Assembly: GCA_910579675.1 (NCBI GenBank)
Contig: CAJTUF010000014.1
Coordinates: forward strand, 20,481-84,480
DNA: 64,000 nucleotides
DNA from: an uncultured Muribaculaceae bacterium
Lineage (GTDB): Bacteria; Bacteroidota; Bacteroidia; Bacteroidales; Muribaculaceae
Direction: 5' to 3'
Shown: piece by piece, positions 1 to 9,266 of the stretch
How positions within the stretch are numbered: the first letter of the stretch is position 1
Layout: each line of letters starts with the position of its first letter
Notes under the pieces: model-generated
The model's input: the letters and a program-made list of their open reading frames with translations, nothing else
Database searches by the model: none
What the model was told of the DNA's origin: nothing
Made by a program: the position numbers and the translations under genes

Positions 1-224
1 AGGCCTATATAGCTGGCGCTTACTCTCAGGCTCACCTGTATGAAGCCACCCATCTCGGGCCAGACACATATAAGCGCGGCCAGTATGTGACAGTGTCAGG
101 ATTCTACAACATCATAAGCGACTTCACGATAGGCCTGGAATATCTCCACGGATCCCGGACCAATGTTGACCACTCCCACGGCTCTGCCAACCGCGTCATG
201 GGCATGATGAAGCTTTCATTCTGA
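1..224 (+). CDS. Outer-membrane beta-barrel protein, C-terminal fragment
   Basis: An open frame enters from the left edge (first whole codon at 3) and ends with TGA at 222-224, giving about 73 residues. Alternating polar and hydrophobic/aromatic residues (FTIGLEYLHGSR) and a C-terminal Phe after MMKLSF are what the last strands of an outer-membrane barrel look like. The Phe would act as the BAM recognition signal. The pattern resembles trimeric porin/DcaP-like proteins of Bacteroidales, but with only the tail visible the family is a guess. It belongs to a gene unrelated to the downstream Bat operon, which has its own promoter. Confidence 0.6.
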   Translation, partial: AYIAGAYSQAHLYEATHLGPDTYKRGQYVTVSGFYNIISDFTIGLEYLHGSRTNVDHSHGSANRVMGMMKLSF

Positions 225-262
225 TCCCTGATCCCACCCCACACCCTCCGGCCGTTGCCTGC

Positions 263-286
263 GGCTTCCTCCATAAGGCGGAAGCC
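263..286 (+). terminator. Weak hairpin after the barrel gene
   Basis: Arms GGCTTCC (263-269) and GGAAGCC (280-286) enclose a 10-base loop, 38 bases after the stop codon. There is no T-run directly behind it; the first is near 321-327. It may terminate the upstream gene. Confidence 0.3.
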
Positions 287-381
287 CGGGCACGAACCGT
301 TTGGGGATGTCTCAACTTCTCTTTTTTAACTAAAATAGATAAATTTAACATTCCTTTATCTCCTCGCGTTGTTTAAAAATA

Positions 382-389
382 TAACTTTG
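382..389 (+). promoter_or_regulatory. Bacteroidetes -7 element for the Bat operon
   Basis: TAACTTTG matches the Bacteroidetes TAnnTTTG -7 consensus, 45 bases before the first ATG of the operon in an AT-rich stretch. I see no clear TTTG at the -33 position. Confidence 0.5.
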
Positions 390-434
390 TTTCACCAAAT
401 TGACCCATACTGATATCCCCATCATCATCTCTTT

Positions 435-1430
435 ATGAGCGAAAACGTTAACATCCGCGAGCTCAACGAGCTCGTAGCCGGCAAGAGCCAGTTTGTCGAC
501 CTCGTGCTCCGGGGCATGGACCAGACAATTGTCGGTCAGAAACACCTCGTGGAGTCACTCCTCATTGCTTTGCTGGCCAATGGCCATGTGTTGCTCGAAG
601 GTGTGCCCGGTCTGGCAAAGACTCTTGCCATCAAGACCCTCGCACAGGTTATTGATGCCAAATACTCCCGAATACAGTTCACCCCCGACCTGCTCCCCGC
701 CGATGTGACAGGCACCATGATCTACAGCGTCAAAAACGAGTCATTCCAGATCAAGCGGGGCCCCATCTTCGCCAACTTTGTCCTCGCTGATGAGATCAAC
801 CGCGCCCCTGCCAAGGTGCAGAGCTCACTGCTTGAGGCCATGCAGGAGCGTCAGGTCACTATCGGTGATTCCACTTTCGCTCTCCCCGAGCCTTTCCTTG
901 TGATGGCCACCCAGAACCCCATAGAGCAGGAAGGCACCTACCCCCTGCCCGAGGCTCAGGTCGACCGTTTCCTCCTCAAGGTTGTCATCGGCTACCCGAC
1001 CAAAGATGATGAGCGTCTCATCATACGCCAGAACATAGCCCCCGACCGCAAGGAGATCCGCCCCCTCCTACGTCCTGAAGAGATTATAGAGGCCCAAAAG
1101 GTTGTCGACAGCATCTATGTCGACGAAAAGATTGAGCGATATATTGTCGATATTGTGTTTGCAACCCGCTATCCGGCCGATTATCAACTCCCCGATCTCA
1201 AAGACATCATCTCTTTCGGTGCTTCGCCACGTGCATCAATCTCGCTGGCCCGCGCTTCGCGTGCCTACGCATTTATCCACGGTCGTGGATTTGTGGTGCC
1301 CGAAGATGTGCGCGCCGTGGCCCACGATGTGCTCCGCCATCGTATCGGCCTGTCCTACGAAGCCGAGGCGCAAAACATCACCACTGATGAGATCATCTCC
1401 GAGATTCTCGACAAGATCGAGGTACCCTGA
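435..1430 (+). CDS. moxR: MoxR-family AAA+ ATPase of the aerotolerance operon
   Basis: A 331-residue MoxR-type AAA+ ATPase, thought to act as a chaperone-like ATPase working with von Willebrand factor A (VWA) partners. Walker A is GVPGLAKT (residues 56-63), followed by a Walker B of the LADEIN type and the conserved ATQNPIEQEGTYPLPEAQ segment diagnostic of MoxR. Length is normal for the family. The ATG at 435 is the first start after the promoter. It heads a run of eight genes: DUF58, a membrane protein, BatA, BatB, BatC, BatD and BatE follow with short gaps, the classic Bacteroides aerotolerance arrangement. Assignment to family is secure; the physiological substrate is unknown. Confidence 0.95.
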   Translation: MSENVNIRELNELVAGKSQFVDLVLRGMDQTIVGQKHLVESLLIALLANGHVLLEGVPGLAKTLAIKTLAQVIDAKYSRIQFTPDLLPADVTGTMIYSVKNESFQIKRGPIFANFVLADEINRAPAKVQSSLLEAMQERQVTIGDSTFALPEPFLVMATQNPIEQEGTYPLPEAQVDRFLLKVVIGYPTKDDERLIIRQNIAPDRKEIRPLLRPEEIIEAQKVVDSIYVDEKIERYIVDIVFATRYPADYQLPDLKDIISFGASPRASISLARASRAYAFIHGRGFVVPEDVRAVAHDVLRHRIGLSYEAEAQNITTDEIISEILDKIEVP

Positions 1431-1450
1431 TCGAAACACCACTTCGCCAC

Positions 1451-2326
1451 ATGGAAGCATCCGACCTGCTTAAAAAGGTAAGAAAAATCGAAATCAAGAC
1501 CCGCGGATTGAGTCAAAACATCTTCGCGGGTGAATATCACACGGCCTTCAAAGGGCGTGGCATGATGTTTTCGGAGGTGCGCGAATATCAGTATGGCGAT
1601 GATATCCGCGACATCGACTGGAATGTCACGGCACGCCACAACCACCCCTACGTCAAGGTGTATGAAGAGGAGCGGGAACTCACCGTCATGCTACTCGTCG
1701 ATGTCAGCCGATCACGCCTCTTCGGCGCCGTCGGCGAGCCAAAGCGCGAGATGATTGCCGAGATCGCTGCCACCATCGCTTTCTCGGCCATTCAGAACAA
1801 CGATAAGATAGGCGTTATTTTCTTCTCCGACAGAGTGGAGAAATTCATCCCGCCAAAAAAAGGACGCAAGCACATACTGTTTATCATCCGCGAACTGCTC
1901 GATTTCAAACCTGAGCACTCCGCCACCGACATAGCTTGTGTGCTTCGCTACTTCACCGACGCGCTTAAAAAACGCGCCACCACTTTCCTCATCTCCGACT
2001 TCATCGATCAACACGACTACTCCAAAGCGCTCTCAGTGGCCCGAAACCGCCACGATGTCATAGCCCTTCAGGTCTACGACAAGCGCGACAGCCAGATGCC
2101 CGACGTAGGTCTCATCCGTCTTGCCGACCTTGAGACCGGTCGCGAGCAGTGGATCGACACTTCGTCGAAGAGAGTCCGCAGTTCATACAACAAATGGTGG
2201 TATGAACGCCAGCAGGCCATGACCGAGACCATGCGCAAAGCGCGCGTAGATGTCTCATCCGTGTCGACCGACGAAGACTATATTGCAGCCCTTATGGCCC
2301 TCTTCCGCCGCCGTGGCAACCGCTGA
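1451..2326 (+). CDS. DUF58 domain protein (VWA-like), MoxR partner
   Basis: A 291-residue DUF58 protein. The conserved block EYQYGDDIRDIDWNVTAR (residues 45-62) is the DUF58 signature. A MIDAS-like DVSRS (84-88) lies in the following VWA-like fold, where it may bind a metal. There is no signal peptide or membrane segment, so it is probably cytosolic. It starts 20 bases after moxR, and moxR-DUF58 pairs are nearly universal. It probably couples the ATPase to the membrane VWA proteins BatA and BatB. Confidence 0.9.
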   Translation: MEASDLLKKVRKIEIKTRGLSQNIFAGEYHTAFKGRGMMFSEVREYQYGDDIRDIDWNVTARHNHPYVKVYEEERELTVMLLVDVSRSRLFGAVGEPKREMIAEIAATIAFSAIQNNDKIGVIFFSDRVEKFIPPKKGRKHILFIIRELLDFKPEHSATDIACVLRYFTDALKKRATTFLISDFIDQHDYSKALSVARNRHDVIALQVYDKRDSQMPDVGLIRLADLETGREQWIDTSSKRVRSSYNKWWYERQQAMTETMRKARVDVSSVSTDEDYIAALMALFRRRGNR

Positions 2327-2458
2327 CCCCCGTCAGCGGCCACAGCCCCGACCGACGGTACTTTTCCGGTCATTCTCCTTTCTCCGACTCTCTCCCTCCC
2401 ATTTCTCCCTCCCCTCTCTTCTCACCCATTCCCCCCCCGACTGTACATTTTCCGGTAT

Positions 2459-3505
2459 ATGCATATCACGTCATTTCGCTCACGGCTTCTCTCCGTCGCC
2501 TCCGCCCTCTCGCTATGGGCGGCGGGATCGGCCATGGCGGCCACCCCCGACATAACCGTCAAGGCCTCTCTCGACTCCGCCACCCTCGAGATGGGGCGCA
2601 AAACGGCCATCCACGTCGAAGTGTTTGGCACGATCAATGCCTCCGACTCCTCTGCCACTGCTATTGAGCTCAATATCCCCGACTCGCTGAAGTCGGCACT
2701 TGAAGTATCGGCCATCACCGACCCCGAAGTGTCGGATCTCGGCAACGGAAGAGCACGCATCCTGCGCGATATCATCATCCAAGGGTTTGACTCCGGTGTA
2801 TACACACTTCCCCCGGTGTTGTATCTCACCCCCGACTCCGCTTTCCCATCCAATGAAACGGTGCTCAAAGTTTATCCCGTCGCTGTTGATTCGCTTAAAA
2901 GCATCCACGACTATGCCGACGTTGTTGCTCCAAACAGGCAGATTCTCGACTATCTGCCCGACTGGATGGCCCGCTATTGGTGGTGGATTCTCATCGCTCT
3001 TGTAGTGATCGGCGCCGGAGCTTATATCTGGTGGCGTAAGAAGCAGGGCGCTTCCATAATCCCGGCCACACCCGTCAAGAAAGAAAACCCGGTCGACGCG
3101 GCGCTCCGTCTGCTCGGAGAACTCCGCGAAGAGAAACTATGCCAGCGTGGAGAAGAGAAACTCTACTATACCCGCCTCACCGACATACTGCGCATATACT
3201 TGCGCGACCGTTTCGGCATCAACGCCATGGAGATGACCTCGACCCAGATACGCCGTGCCCTTCGCGACAACGAGGCCACCCGCATGAGCACCGACCTCAT
3301 GAGCCGCATCCTCGAGATGGCCGACTTCGTGAAGTTTGCAAAAGTGCGCCCTCTCCCCGACGACAACATCGCCGCCATGAATCAGGCCGTGAAGTTTATC
3401 GACGACACCCGTCCGGCTCCCGAGCCTGAGACTCCCGCTGAGAATGTCGCCGATGCCACTACGGCCAAATCATCCGACAATTCACCTAAAGCTCCCAAGT
3501 CATGA
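2459..3505 (+). CDS. Membrane-anchored protein of the Bat operon (DUF4381-like)
   Basis: A 348-residue protein found at this place in Bacteroidales aerotolerance operons. Visible parts: a signal peptide ending near AMA-ATP (residues 1-28), a periplasmic beta-rich region (about 29-160), one membrane segment rich in Trp (WMARYWWWILIALVVIGAG, about 164-182) and a basic cytosolic tail of about 160 residues with a low-complexity Pro/Ala/Ser end. The tail resembles DUF4381-type proteins. It overlaps batA by four bases (ATGA), indicating translational coupling. The 132 bases before it are strongly pyrimidine-rich and hold no gene. The molecular role is unknown. Confidence 0.8.
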   Translation: MHITSFRSRLLSVASALSLWAAGSAMAATPDITVKASLDSATLEMGRKTAIHVEVFGTINASDSSATAIELNIPDSLKSALEVSAITDPEVSDLGNGRARILRDIIIQGFDSGVYTLPPVLYLTPDSAFPSNETVLKVYPVAVDSLKSIHDYADVVAPNRQILDYLPDWMARYWWWILIALVVIGAGAYIWWRKKQGASIIPATPVKKENPVDAALRLLGELREEKLCQRGEEKLYYTRLTDILRIYLRDRFGINAMEMTSTQIRRALRDNEATRMSTDLMSRILEMADFVKFAKVRPLPDDNIAAMNQAVKFIDDTRPAPEPETPAENVADATTAKSSDNSPKAPKS

Positions 3506-4488
3506 CATTCGCCAACCCCGATATACTCTGGGGGCTTCTCATCCTGGTCCCCTACGTGGCATGGTATATATGGAAGCGCGGACGCCTCCATGCTTCAGTA
3601 GCCGTGTCGTCGCTCGTGCCGTTTGCCAAGGCACGCACTTCGTTCCGGGCTCTACTGCTCCATGCCATGTTTTTTGTCCGGCTTGCAGCAATAGCCGCCC
3701 TTATAGTGGTGCTCGCCCGACCCCAGACACGCGACCGTTGGAGTTCGACCTCCACCGAAGGCACCGACATTGTCATAGCCCTCGACCTCTCCACCTCAAT
3801 GCTCGCACGCGACTTCAAACCCGACCGCTTCGAGGCCGCCAAGCAGGTGGCAGCGCAGTTTGTGGCGGGTCGCGAGAGCGACAATATCGGCGTGGTGATT
3901 TTTGCCGGTGAAGCTTTCACCGCTGTGCCCATGACCACCGACCGAGCTCTCCTTGTCAACTACATCAACGACATACGCATGGGTATGCTCGAAGACAACA
4001 CCGCCATCGGCGACGGCCTCGCCACCGCTATCAACCGCATCAAGGAGGGTAAAGCCAAAAGCAAGAGCATCATTCTGCTCACCGACGGCTCCAACAACAC
4101 CGGCATCGTCGCCCCGGCTACCGCAGCCGAGATCGCCCGCAAATATGGCATCAAGGTCTACACCATTGGCATCGGGCGCAACGGCATGGCCCCATACCCC
4201 ACCGAAAATGAGTTTGGTCGCATCGAATATGTCAATATGCCGGTAGTGATCGACGAAGCTACCCTGCAGTCGATAGCCTCCACTACTGGCGGTCGTTACT
4301 TCCGCGCCACCGACAATAATGTGCTATCCGATATCTTCCAGGAGATCGACGCCCTCGAGAAGACCGCCATCGACGTGAGAAATTTCACCCATACCGAGGA
4401 CAATTTCCTGCCATGGGCGCTCCTCGCTTTCGCGCTCCTCGCTTTCGAGCTCCTCATGCGCACAACAATACTTCGCTCACTCCCCTGA
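3502..4488 (+). CDS. batA: BatA, VWA-domain aerotolerance protein
   Basis: A 328-residue membrane protein with N-terminal hydrophobic segments (about 8-23 and 53-71), a VWA domain carrying the MIDAS motif DLSTS (95-99) with a following TDGSNN loop, and a C-terminal hydrophobic segment (about 302-318). This is the BatA layout: the VWA domain faces the periplasm between membrane anchors. The start overlaps the preceding stop codon. In Bacteroides fragilis the bat genes were linked to survival of oxygen exposure. BatA probably binds BatB and the TPR proteins. Confidence 0.92.
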   Translation: MTFANPDILWGLLILVPYVAWYIWKRGRLHASVAVSSLVPFAKARTSFRALLLHAMFFVRLAAIAALIVVLARPQTRDRWSSTSTEGTDIVIALDLSTSMLARDFKPDRFEAAKQVAAQFVAGRESDNIGVVIFAGEAFTAVPMTTDRALLVNYINDIRMGMLEDNTAIGDGLATAINRIKEGKAKSKSIILLTDGSNNTGIVAPATAAEIARKYGIKVYTIGIGRNGMAPYPTENEFGRIEYVNMPVVIDEATLQSIASTTGGRYFRATDNNVLSDIFQEIDALEKTAIDVRNFTHTEDNFLPWALLAFALLAFELLMRTTILRSLP

Positions 4489-4503
4489 CCACCACCCCCT
4501 CAT

Positions 4504-5562
4504 ATGATTACCTTCGTCAATCCGCAATATCTTTACCTGCTCCTCGCCTTGCCCGTGGTGGCCATTCTTTGGCTCCTCGCGCGAGCCGCGCGGCGGAAGA
4601 AGCTGCGCCGCTTCGGCAATCCTGAAGTAATCGCCGCGCTGATGCCCGAGGCATCGCGCTACACCGGCTGGATCAAGATCTCGCTCGCCCTCCTTGCCAT
4701 GGCTGCAATAATAATTGCCATAGCCCGACCCATTGTGCCCAACAAGACCGGCGAAGCCACCGAGACAGCATCGGCCCGAGGCATAGAGCTGATGATATGC
4801 CTCGATGTCAGCAATTCGATGCTCGCTTCATCGACCGACGATCCCGGTGGTGTCAGTCGTCTGCGCCGAGCCAAATTTATTCTTGAAAAACTCATCGACA
4901 AGCTTCAGGACGACAAGGTTGGCCTCATTGTATTTGCTGGAGAGAGCTACACTCAGCTCCCCATCACTTCCGATTACATTTCGGCCAAGATGTTTGTCGA
5001 CGAACTCTCAACCGAGATGGTGCCTACCCAGGGCACTGCAATAGGAGCAGCCATCGACATGGCCATGAACTCCTTCACCCCCGATAGTGAGTTTGACAAG
5101 GCCATTGTGGTGATCACCGACGGCGAAAACTTTGAAGACGACGCAGTAGGCGAGGCCGCCCGCGCGGCTGAAGCCGGCATACAGGTCGATGTAATCGGCC
5201 TCGGCACCGCCGGTGGCGCCCCCATCCCCACCCCCAAAGGCATGGGACATGGCAAATATCTCACCGACCAGAACAGTCAGGTGGTGGTGACCGCCCTCAA
5301 CGAAGATATGGCCAGAGAGATAGCAAAAGCCGGCCACGGCATATACCTTCAGGGTGGTGATCCTGGCGTTGTAGGCGATCTCGATGCCCAGCTCTCAACC
5401 CTCTCCAAGTCAGAGTATCAGCGCCTCACGGCCTCCCCCTCGGCCGAGCTCTTCCCCATTGTGGCCATTGTTGCCATTATCTTCCTCCTCATCGACACTC
5501 TCATCCCCTACCGCAAGATCTCATGGCTCCGCGGCATCAACTTCTTCACTAAAGCGAAATGA
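4504..5562 (+). CDS. batB: BatB, VWA-domain aerotolerance protein
   Basis: A 352-residue paralogue of BatA. Two N-terminal hydrophobic segments (about 7-27 and 57-75) precede a VWA domain with the MIDAS motif DVSNS (101-105) and a later TDGEN loop. A further membrane segment (about 317-335) lies near the C terminus. Its stop overlaps the start of batC (AAATGATG, 5558-5565). Having two VWA proteins in tandem is normal for this operon and suggests a heteromeric complex. Confidence 0.92.
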   Translation: MITFVNPQYLYLLLALPVVAILWLLARAARRKKLRRFGNPEVIAALMPEASRYTGWIKISLALLAMAAIIIAIARPIVPNKTGEATETASARGIELMICLDVSNSMLASSTDDPGGVSRLRRAKFILEKLIDKLQDDKVGLIVFAGESYTQLPITSDYISAKMFVDELSTEMVPTQGTAIGAAIDMAMNSFTPDSEFDKAIVVITDGENFEDDAVGEAARAAEAGIQVDVIGLGTAGGAPIPTPKGMGHGKYLTDQNSQVVVTALNEDMAREIAKAGHGIYLQGGDPGVVGDLDAQLSTLSKSEYQRLTASPSAELFPIVAIVAIIFLLIDTLIPYRKISWLRGINFFTKAK

Positions 5563-6464
5563 TGTCAACACGCATACCATACTATCTCCGCTCATCTCTG
5601 ATAGCCCTGATCCTCGTCGGGGCTCCGGCCATCCATGCCCAGCAACCGGAGGAGAATGGCTCAGAGGCCTCATCCTCCGCTCGCCCTGCATCCAACCGCT
5701 ATGAGCGCAATTTTATCGTTGACGGCAACAAACTCTATAGGCAGGGCCGTTTTGCCGAGGCCGAGACTATGTACAAGAAGGCCCTCGAGCAAAACCCGCT
5801 CTCGCCTCAGGCCCGATTCAATCTTGCTGCCGCCTACATAAGGCAGAGCGGTTCGGCCGACCCCAATGCCGACCGTAACCCCCTCAGCGAAGCTCAGAAA
5901 CTTCTGTCCGACCTATCCCAGCTCCGTCAGGATATGACCGACGACGAACTCGCCATTGCCGAGCTCGCCGACTACAACCTCGGCAATATAGCTTTCAACA
6001 ACAACGATTTCCGCTCCGCCATCGAGGCTTATAAGAAAGCCCTGCGAATAAACCCCGACAACGATAAAGCCCGACAGAACCTGCGCCTTGCACAGCTCAA
6101 ACTTCAGGAGCAGCAGAATCAAGACCAGAATCAGGACCAGAATCAGAATCAGGACCAGAACAACCAGCAGGATCAAAACAATCAGGATCAAAACCAGAAT
6201 CAGGATCAAAACCAGAATCAGGATCAGGACAAAAACCAGGACCAGAACAATAAAGACCAGAATCAAGACCAGCAGCCTCAGGGGCAGGACGACAAGCAGC
6301 AGAAGCAGAAACCCGACAAACAGCGAACGGGCATGAGCGATGCCAATGCCGAACAGATACTCAAGGCCATGGAAAATGAAGAAGCCGCAACACGCCGTCG
6401 CGTAGAGGCCGAGCGCCGGAAGTCGGAAGCCGCCAAGCGACGCCGGGTCACCAACCCCTGGTAA
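5559..6464 (+). CDS. batC: BatC, TPR protein with long Gln/Asn/Asp tract
   Basis: A 301-residue TPR protein. A signal peptide (about 1-26, ending near HAQQ) leads to TPR units around residues 47-80 and 128-165. Then comes a low-complexity Q/N/D tract (185-239), a Lys/Gln-rich stretch and a highly charged helix ending in RRVTNPW. The C-terminal PW is typical of BatC. ATG codons at 5559 and 5562 are both possible starts; the first overlaps the batB stop. The tract is much more repetitive at DNA level than the rest of the operon and could vary in length between strains. BatC probably recruits partners to the VWA proteins in the periplasm. Confidence 0.88.
   Translation: MMSTRIPYYLRSSLIALILVGAPAIHAQQPEENGSEASSSARPASNRYERNFIVDGNKLYRQGRFAEAETMYKKALEQNPLSPQARFNLAAAYIRQSGSADPNADRNPLSEAQKLLSDLSQLRQDMTDDELAIAELADYNLGNIAFNNNDFRSAIEAYKKALRINPDNDKARQNLRLAQLKLQEQQNQDQNQDQNQNQDQNNQQDQNNQDQNQNQDQNQNQDQDKNQDQNNKDQNQDQQPQGQDDKQQKQKPDKQRTGMSDANAEQILKAMENEEAATRRRVEAERRKSEAAKRRRVTNPW
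6111..6275 (+). repeat. Degenerate tandem repeat encoding QDQN tract in BatC
   Basis: About 165 bases built from variants of CAGAATCAGGAC and related 6- to 18-base units, encoding 55 residues almost entirely Gln, Asn and Asp with two Lys. All units keep the reading frame. Such arrays are prone to slippage and unequal recombination. The complementary strand is open here only because of this composition. Confidence 0.85.
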
Positions 6465-6518
6465 GATCATACACTCCTATTCCATTTAGCCCGATCCCTC
6501 CCCACCAAAATACCTACA

Positions 6519-8339
6519 ATGAAGCGAATCATAACCACAATCTGGATTATTTCACTGGCCGTGTGTGCCGCCCTGGCCGATACATCATTTTCGGTTCAGG
6601 CGCCCCAGAGAGTGCGACAGGGTCAGAAATTTGCCATCACATTCCGCCTGGCCAACGGCGACAGTCCATCGTCGCTCAATGTGCCCCAGATACAGGGTTG
6701 CGACCTCCTTTTCGGTCCTGCCCAGAGCACCCGGCAAAGCTATCAGGTGATCAATGGCGTGGCCACATCTTCCTCTTCGATCGACTTCACCTACACCTAT
6801 CGGGCAGGCGAGCCGGGCACATATACCATCGGAGAGGCTTCGGTTGTGAGCGGCGGTAAGGTCTACCGTTCCAAGCCGGCCAAATTTACCGTGGTCGACG
6901 ATCCGTCAGCCGCCCAGCAGCAAGGCGGCTATCAAGGACAGCCCTCGGTGAGCATCGACGATGTCAACACCCAGAGCTCCGACCGCGCCGTCAGTGCCAA
7001 CGATGTCATTGTGCGCATCATCCTCGCCCGCGACAAGGTATATGAACAGGAACCGGTGGAATGTACCATAAAACTCTACACCAAATATAACATCTCATCG
7101 TTCCGCCCCACCATCCAGCCCTCTTTCGACGGTTGCCTCATCGAGGAACTTGATGTCAGACCCGCTCTCAACGAAGTGGAGCGGTACAAGGGGCAGGATT
7201 ATTACACCGCCGTCCTGAAGCGTTGCATCCTCTTCCCGCAGAAGTCGGGTAAGATCACCATCAACTCCGGCAACTACGATATGTCGGTCATACAGTACGA
7301 GCAGGTCAACATGGGATTCGTTACCATGCGCAACCCGGTGGAACGCGACATTAAAGTACAGAGCAACTCCGTATCGCTCGATGTGAAGCCGCTCCCGCAG
7401 CCTGAGCCCGAAGGATTCACCGGTGCAGTGGGCCGCTTCTCGATCGACTCGCGGCTCGTGGGCAACACATTCCGCACCAACGATCCCGCAACTCTCATCT
7501 ACACCATCTCCGGCACCGGCAATATCAAATATCTCAAGGAACCGGCGATCGACTTCCCCTCCGAATTCGAGCAGTACACCCCCAAAGCCGAAACCGACTC
7601 AAGGATTAGCGGCTCCAATGTGTCGGGCACAATGACCATCGAATACACATTCGTGCCCACCGTTACGGGCGACTTCACCATCGGTGCCGATAAATTTGTC
7701 TACTTCGATCCCTCGACCGGCAAATATTCCACCCTCACCACACCCTCCTATCCCATCCATGTGGTGAAAGGCGCATCGACCCCTGTGAGCGACCACGAGC
7801 GCAAGGATATCGAGGCCAAAAACACCGACATCCTCCACATACGCCTTGGCGACAAAGCCCAGAGCCACGACCACACCATTGTGATTGCCACTTGGTGGTA
7901 CTGGATGATATATATTCTGCTCATTGTTTCACTCATCGCCGCCATCATGGCCTACGGACGCCATGCCAGAGCTATGGCCGATGTGGCCGGACGCCGCACT
8001 GCCCGCGCAAGCAAGACCGCGCGCCGACGTCTTGCCGACGCCAAGACACTCCTCGACAAGGGCTCGACAGCCAAATTCCACGAAGAGCTCCTCCGCGCCC
8101 TTTGGGGCTATCTTGCCGATAAGCTCCGACTCAACGGATCGCAGCTCACCCGCGCCAAAGTGGCCGACACCCTCACCGATCGCTATGGCGAGGCCGGAAC
8201 CAAGGTCGCAAGTGAATTTACCGATGTGATCGACGCATGCGAGATGGCCCGCTACACTCCCGTCGAAGCCGATGCTCCACGCCAGCTCTACGACCGCGCA
8301 TCCGAGGCCATAAACACCCTTGAGCGTCTTAAAGACTAA
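6519..8339 (+). CDS. batD: BatD, membrane-anchored aerotolerance protein
   Basis: A 606-residue BatD (oxygen-tolerance family). It has a signal peptide (about 1-20, cleaved near ALA-DTS), a long periplasmic region of repeated beta domains (about 21-445), one membrane segment (about 452-478, with WWYWMIYILLIVSLIAAIMA) and a cytosolic Arg-rich C-terminal domain of about 125 residues. A Gly/Gln linker lies near residues 130-142. Length is normal. It follows batC by 54 bases and precedes batE by 18. It is thought to scaffold BatA/B/C at the inner membrane. Confidence 0.9.
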   Translation: MKRIITTIWIISLAVCAALADTSFSVQAPQRVRQGQKFAITFRLANGDSPSSLNVPQIQGCDLLFGPAQSTRQSYQVINGVATSSSSIDFTYTYRAGEPGTYTIGEASVVSGGKVYRSKPAKFTVVDDPSAAQQQGGYQGQPSVSIDDVNTQSSDRAVSANDVIVRIILARDKVYEQEPVECTIKLYTKYNISSFRPTIQPSFDGCLIEELDVRPALNEVERYKGQDYYTAVLKRCILFPQKSGKITINSGNYDMSVIQYEQVNMGFVTMRNPVERDIKVQSNSVSLDVKPLPQPEPEGFTGAVGRFSIDSRLVGNTFRTNDPATLIYTISGTGNIKYLKEPAIDFPSEFEQYTPKAETDSRISGSNVSGTMTIEYTFVPTVTGDFTIGADKFVYFDPSTGKYSTLTTPSYPIHVVKGASTPVSDHERKDIEAKNTDILHIRLGDKAQSHDHTIVIATWWYWMIYILLIVSLIAAIMAYGRHARAMADVAGRRTARASKTARRRLADAKTLLDKGSTAKFHEELLRALWGYLADKLRLNGSQLTRAKVADTLTDRYGEAGTKVASEFTDVIDACEMARYTPVEADAPRQLYDRASEAINTLERLKD

Positions 8340-8357
8340 TCCACAGCCTCTACCATC

Positions 8358-9137
8358 ATGACACGCTACATTTTCACCCTCATCATAGCACTGGCCGCCT
8401 GGACAGGAATGGCCGCATCGGCCATCACCGAGAAAGCCGACTCGGCTTATGCCGCCGACAACTTCACCGAAGCTCTCACCCTGTATCAGCAGGCAATGGA
8501 AGCCGATGGACCCTCGGCAGCTCTCTGGTATAACATCGGCAACACACGCTACCGACTTGGTGAGACCGGGCAAGCCATCCTGGCTTATGAACGCTCGCTG
8601 CGACTCGATCCTACCGACCGCGATACCCGCGCCAACCTCGACTTCGTGGTATCACGCACCACCGACCGTCCGGGCGACACCGGTTCGTTTATCTCCAACT
8701 CGGCCGATGCAATTGCAGCAAGCGCGGCTCCCAACACATGGGCATGGGTTGCTCTCGGCATTTTTGCCCTTTGCATCGCTGCGGCAGCCATGTATATCTT
8801 CGGCAGCGGAGTGATGCTGCGCAAAACAGGTTTTTTCAGTGCGATCGTATTGCTTATAGCCACCGTGGCAGCCGTGGCCATCGCCCTGCGGGCCGCCTCC
8901 AATGCCACCGCCACCGACCGCGCTGTGATCACCGCCGGCTCGACCATACTCTCCACCTCACCCCGCGAGCCAAAAGACCGCAGCGAGGAAGCTATGATGC
9001 TCCATGAAGGAACCCGTGTCACCATCCTCGACTCCGTGGCCGCACCCGGCGACGCATCGGGCCTCAAATGGTACGATGTGAGCATTGACAATCACCACCG
9101 CGCTTGGATAAAATCGAGCGATGTTGAAGTCATCTGA
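8358..9137 (+). CDS. batE: BatE, TPR and SH3-like protein
   Basis: A 259-residue protein, last of the operon. A signal peptide (about 1-21), two TPR units (about 27-95), two membrane segments (about 125-150 and 155-178) and a C-terminal SH3-like domain (about 185-259, ending HHRAWIKSSDVEVI) are visible. This is the BatE arrangement, with the SH3-like domain probably in the periplasm. A palindrome and T-run follow the stop, so transcription may end here. Confidence 0.88.
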   Translation: MTRYIFTLIIALAAWTGMAASAITEKADSAYAADNFTEALTLYQQAMEADGPSAALWYNIGNTRYRLGETGQAILAYERSLRLDPTDRDTRANLDFVVSRTTDRPGDTGSFISNSADAIAASAAPNTWAWVALGIFALCIAAAAMYIFGSGVMLRKTGFFSAIVLLIATVAAVAIALRAASNATATDRAVITAGSTILSTSPREPKDRSEEAMMLHEGTRVTILDSVAAPGDASGLKWYDVSIDNHHRAWIKSSDVEVI

Positions 9138-9144
9138 CCAATAC

Positions 9145-9180
9145 ATGTTTTAAAACATATTTGTTTTTTTACCATTTTTT
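9145..9180 (+). terminator. Possible terminator of the Bat operon
   Basis: A perfect 14-base palindrome ATGTTTTAAAACAT (9145-9158) is followed by a T-rich run (about 9159-9180), eight bases after the batE stop. The stem is AT-only with no real loop, so it is weak. Confidence 0.35.
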
Positions 9181-9266
9181 TGCGCCCGTATCGGAGATTT
9201 TATCTAAATTCACAACAAATATTCACAACCTCTGATCAACATCAACCATCATAAAACATACTTATC

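Noticed and set aside
345..545. A small minus-strand open frame at the start of the Bat operon
   Set aside because: Overlaps the moxR start and its promoter, with no homology-like features.
5913..6470. A 185-residue open frame on the minus strand with long hydrophobic runs
   Set aside because: It is the complement of the repetitive batC tract; the hydrophobic appearance results from the complement of Gln/Asn/Asp codons and no family features exist.
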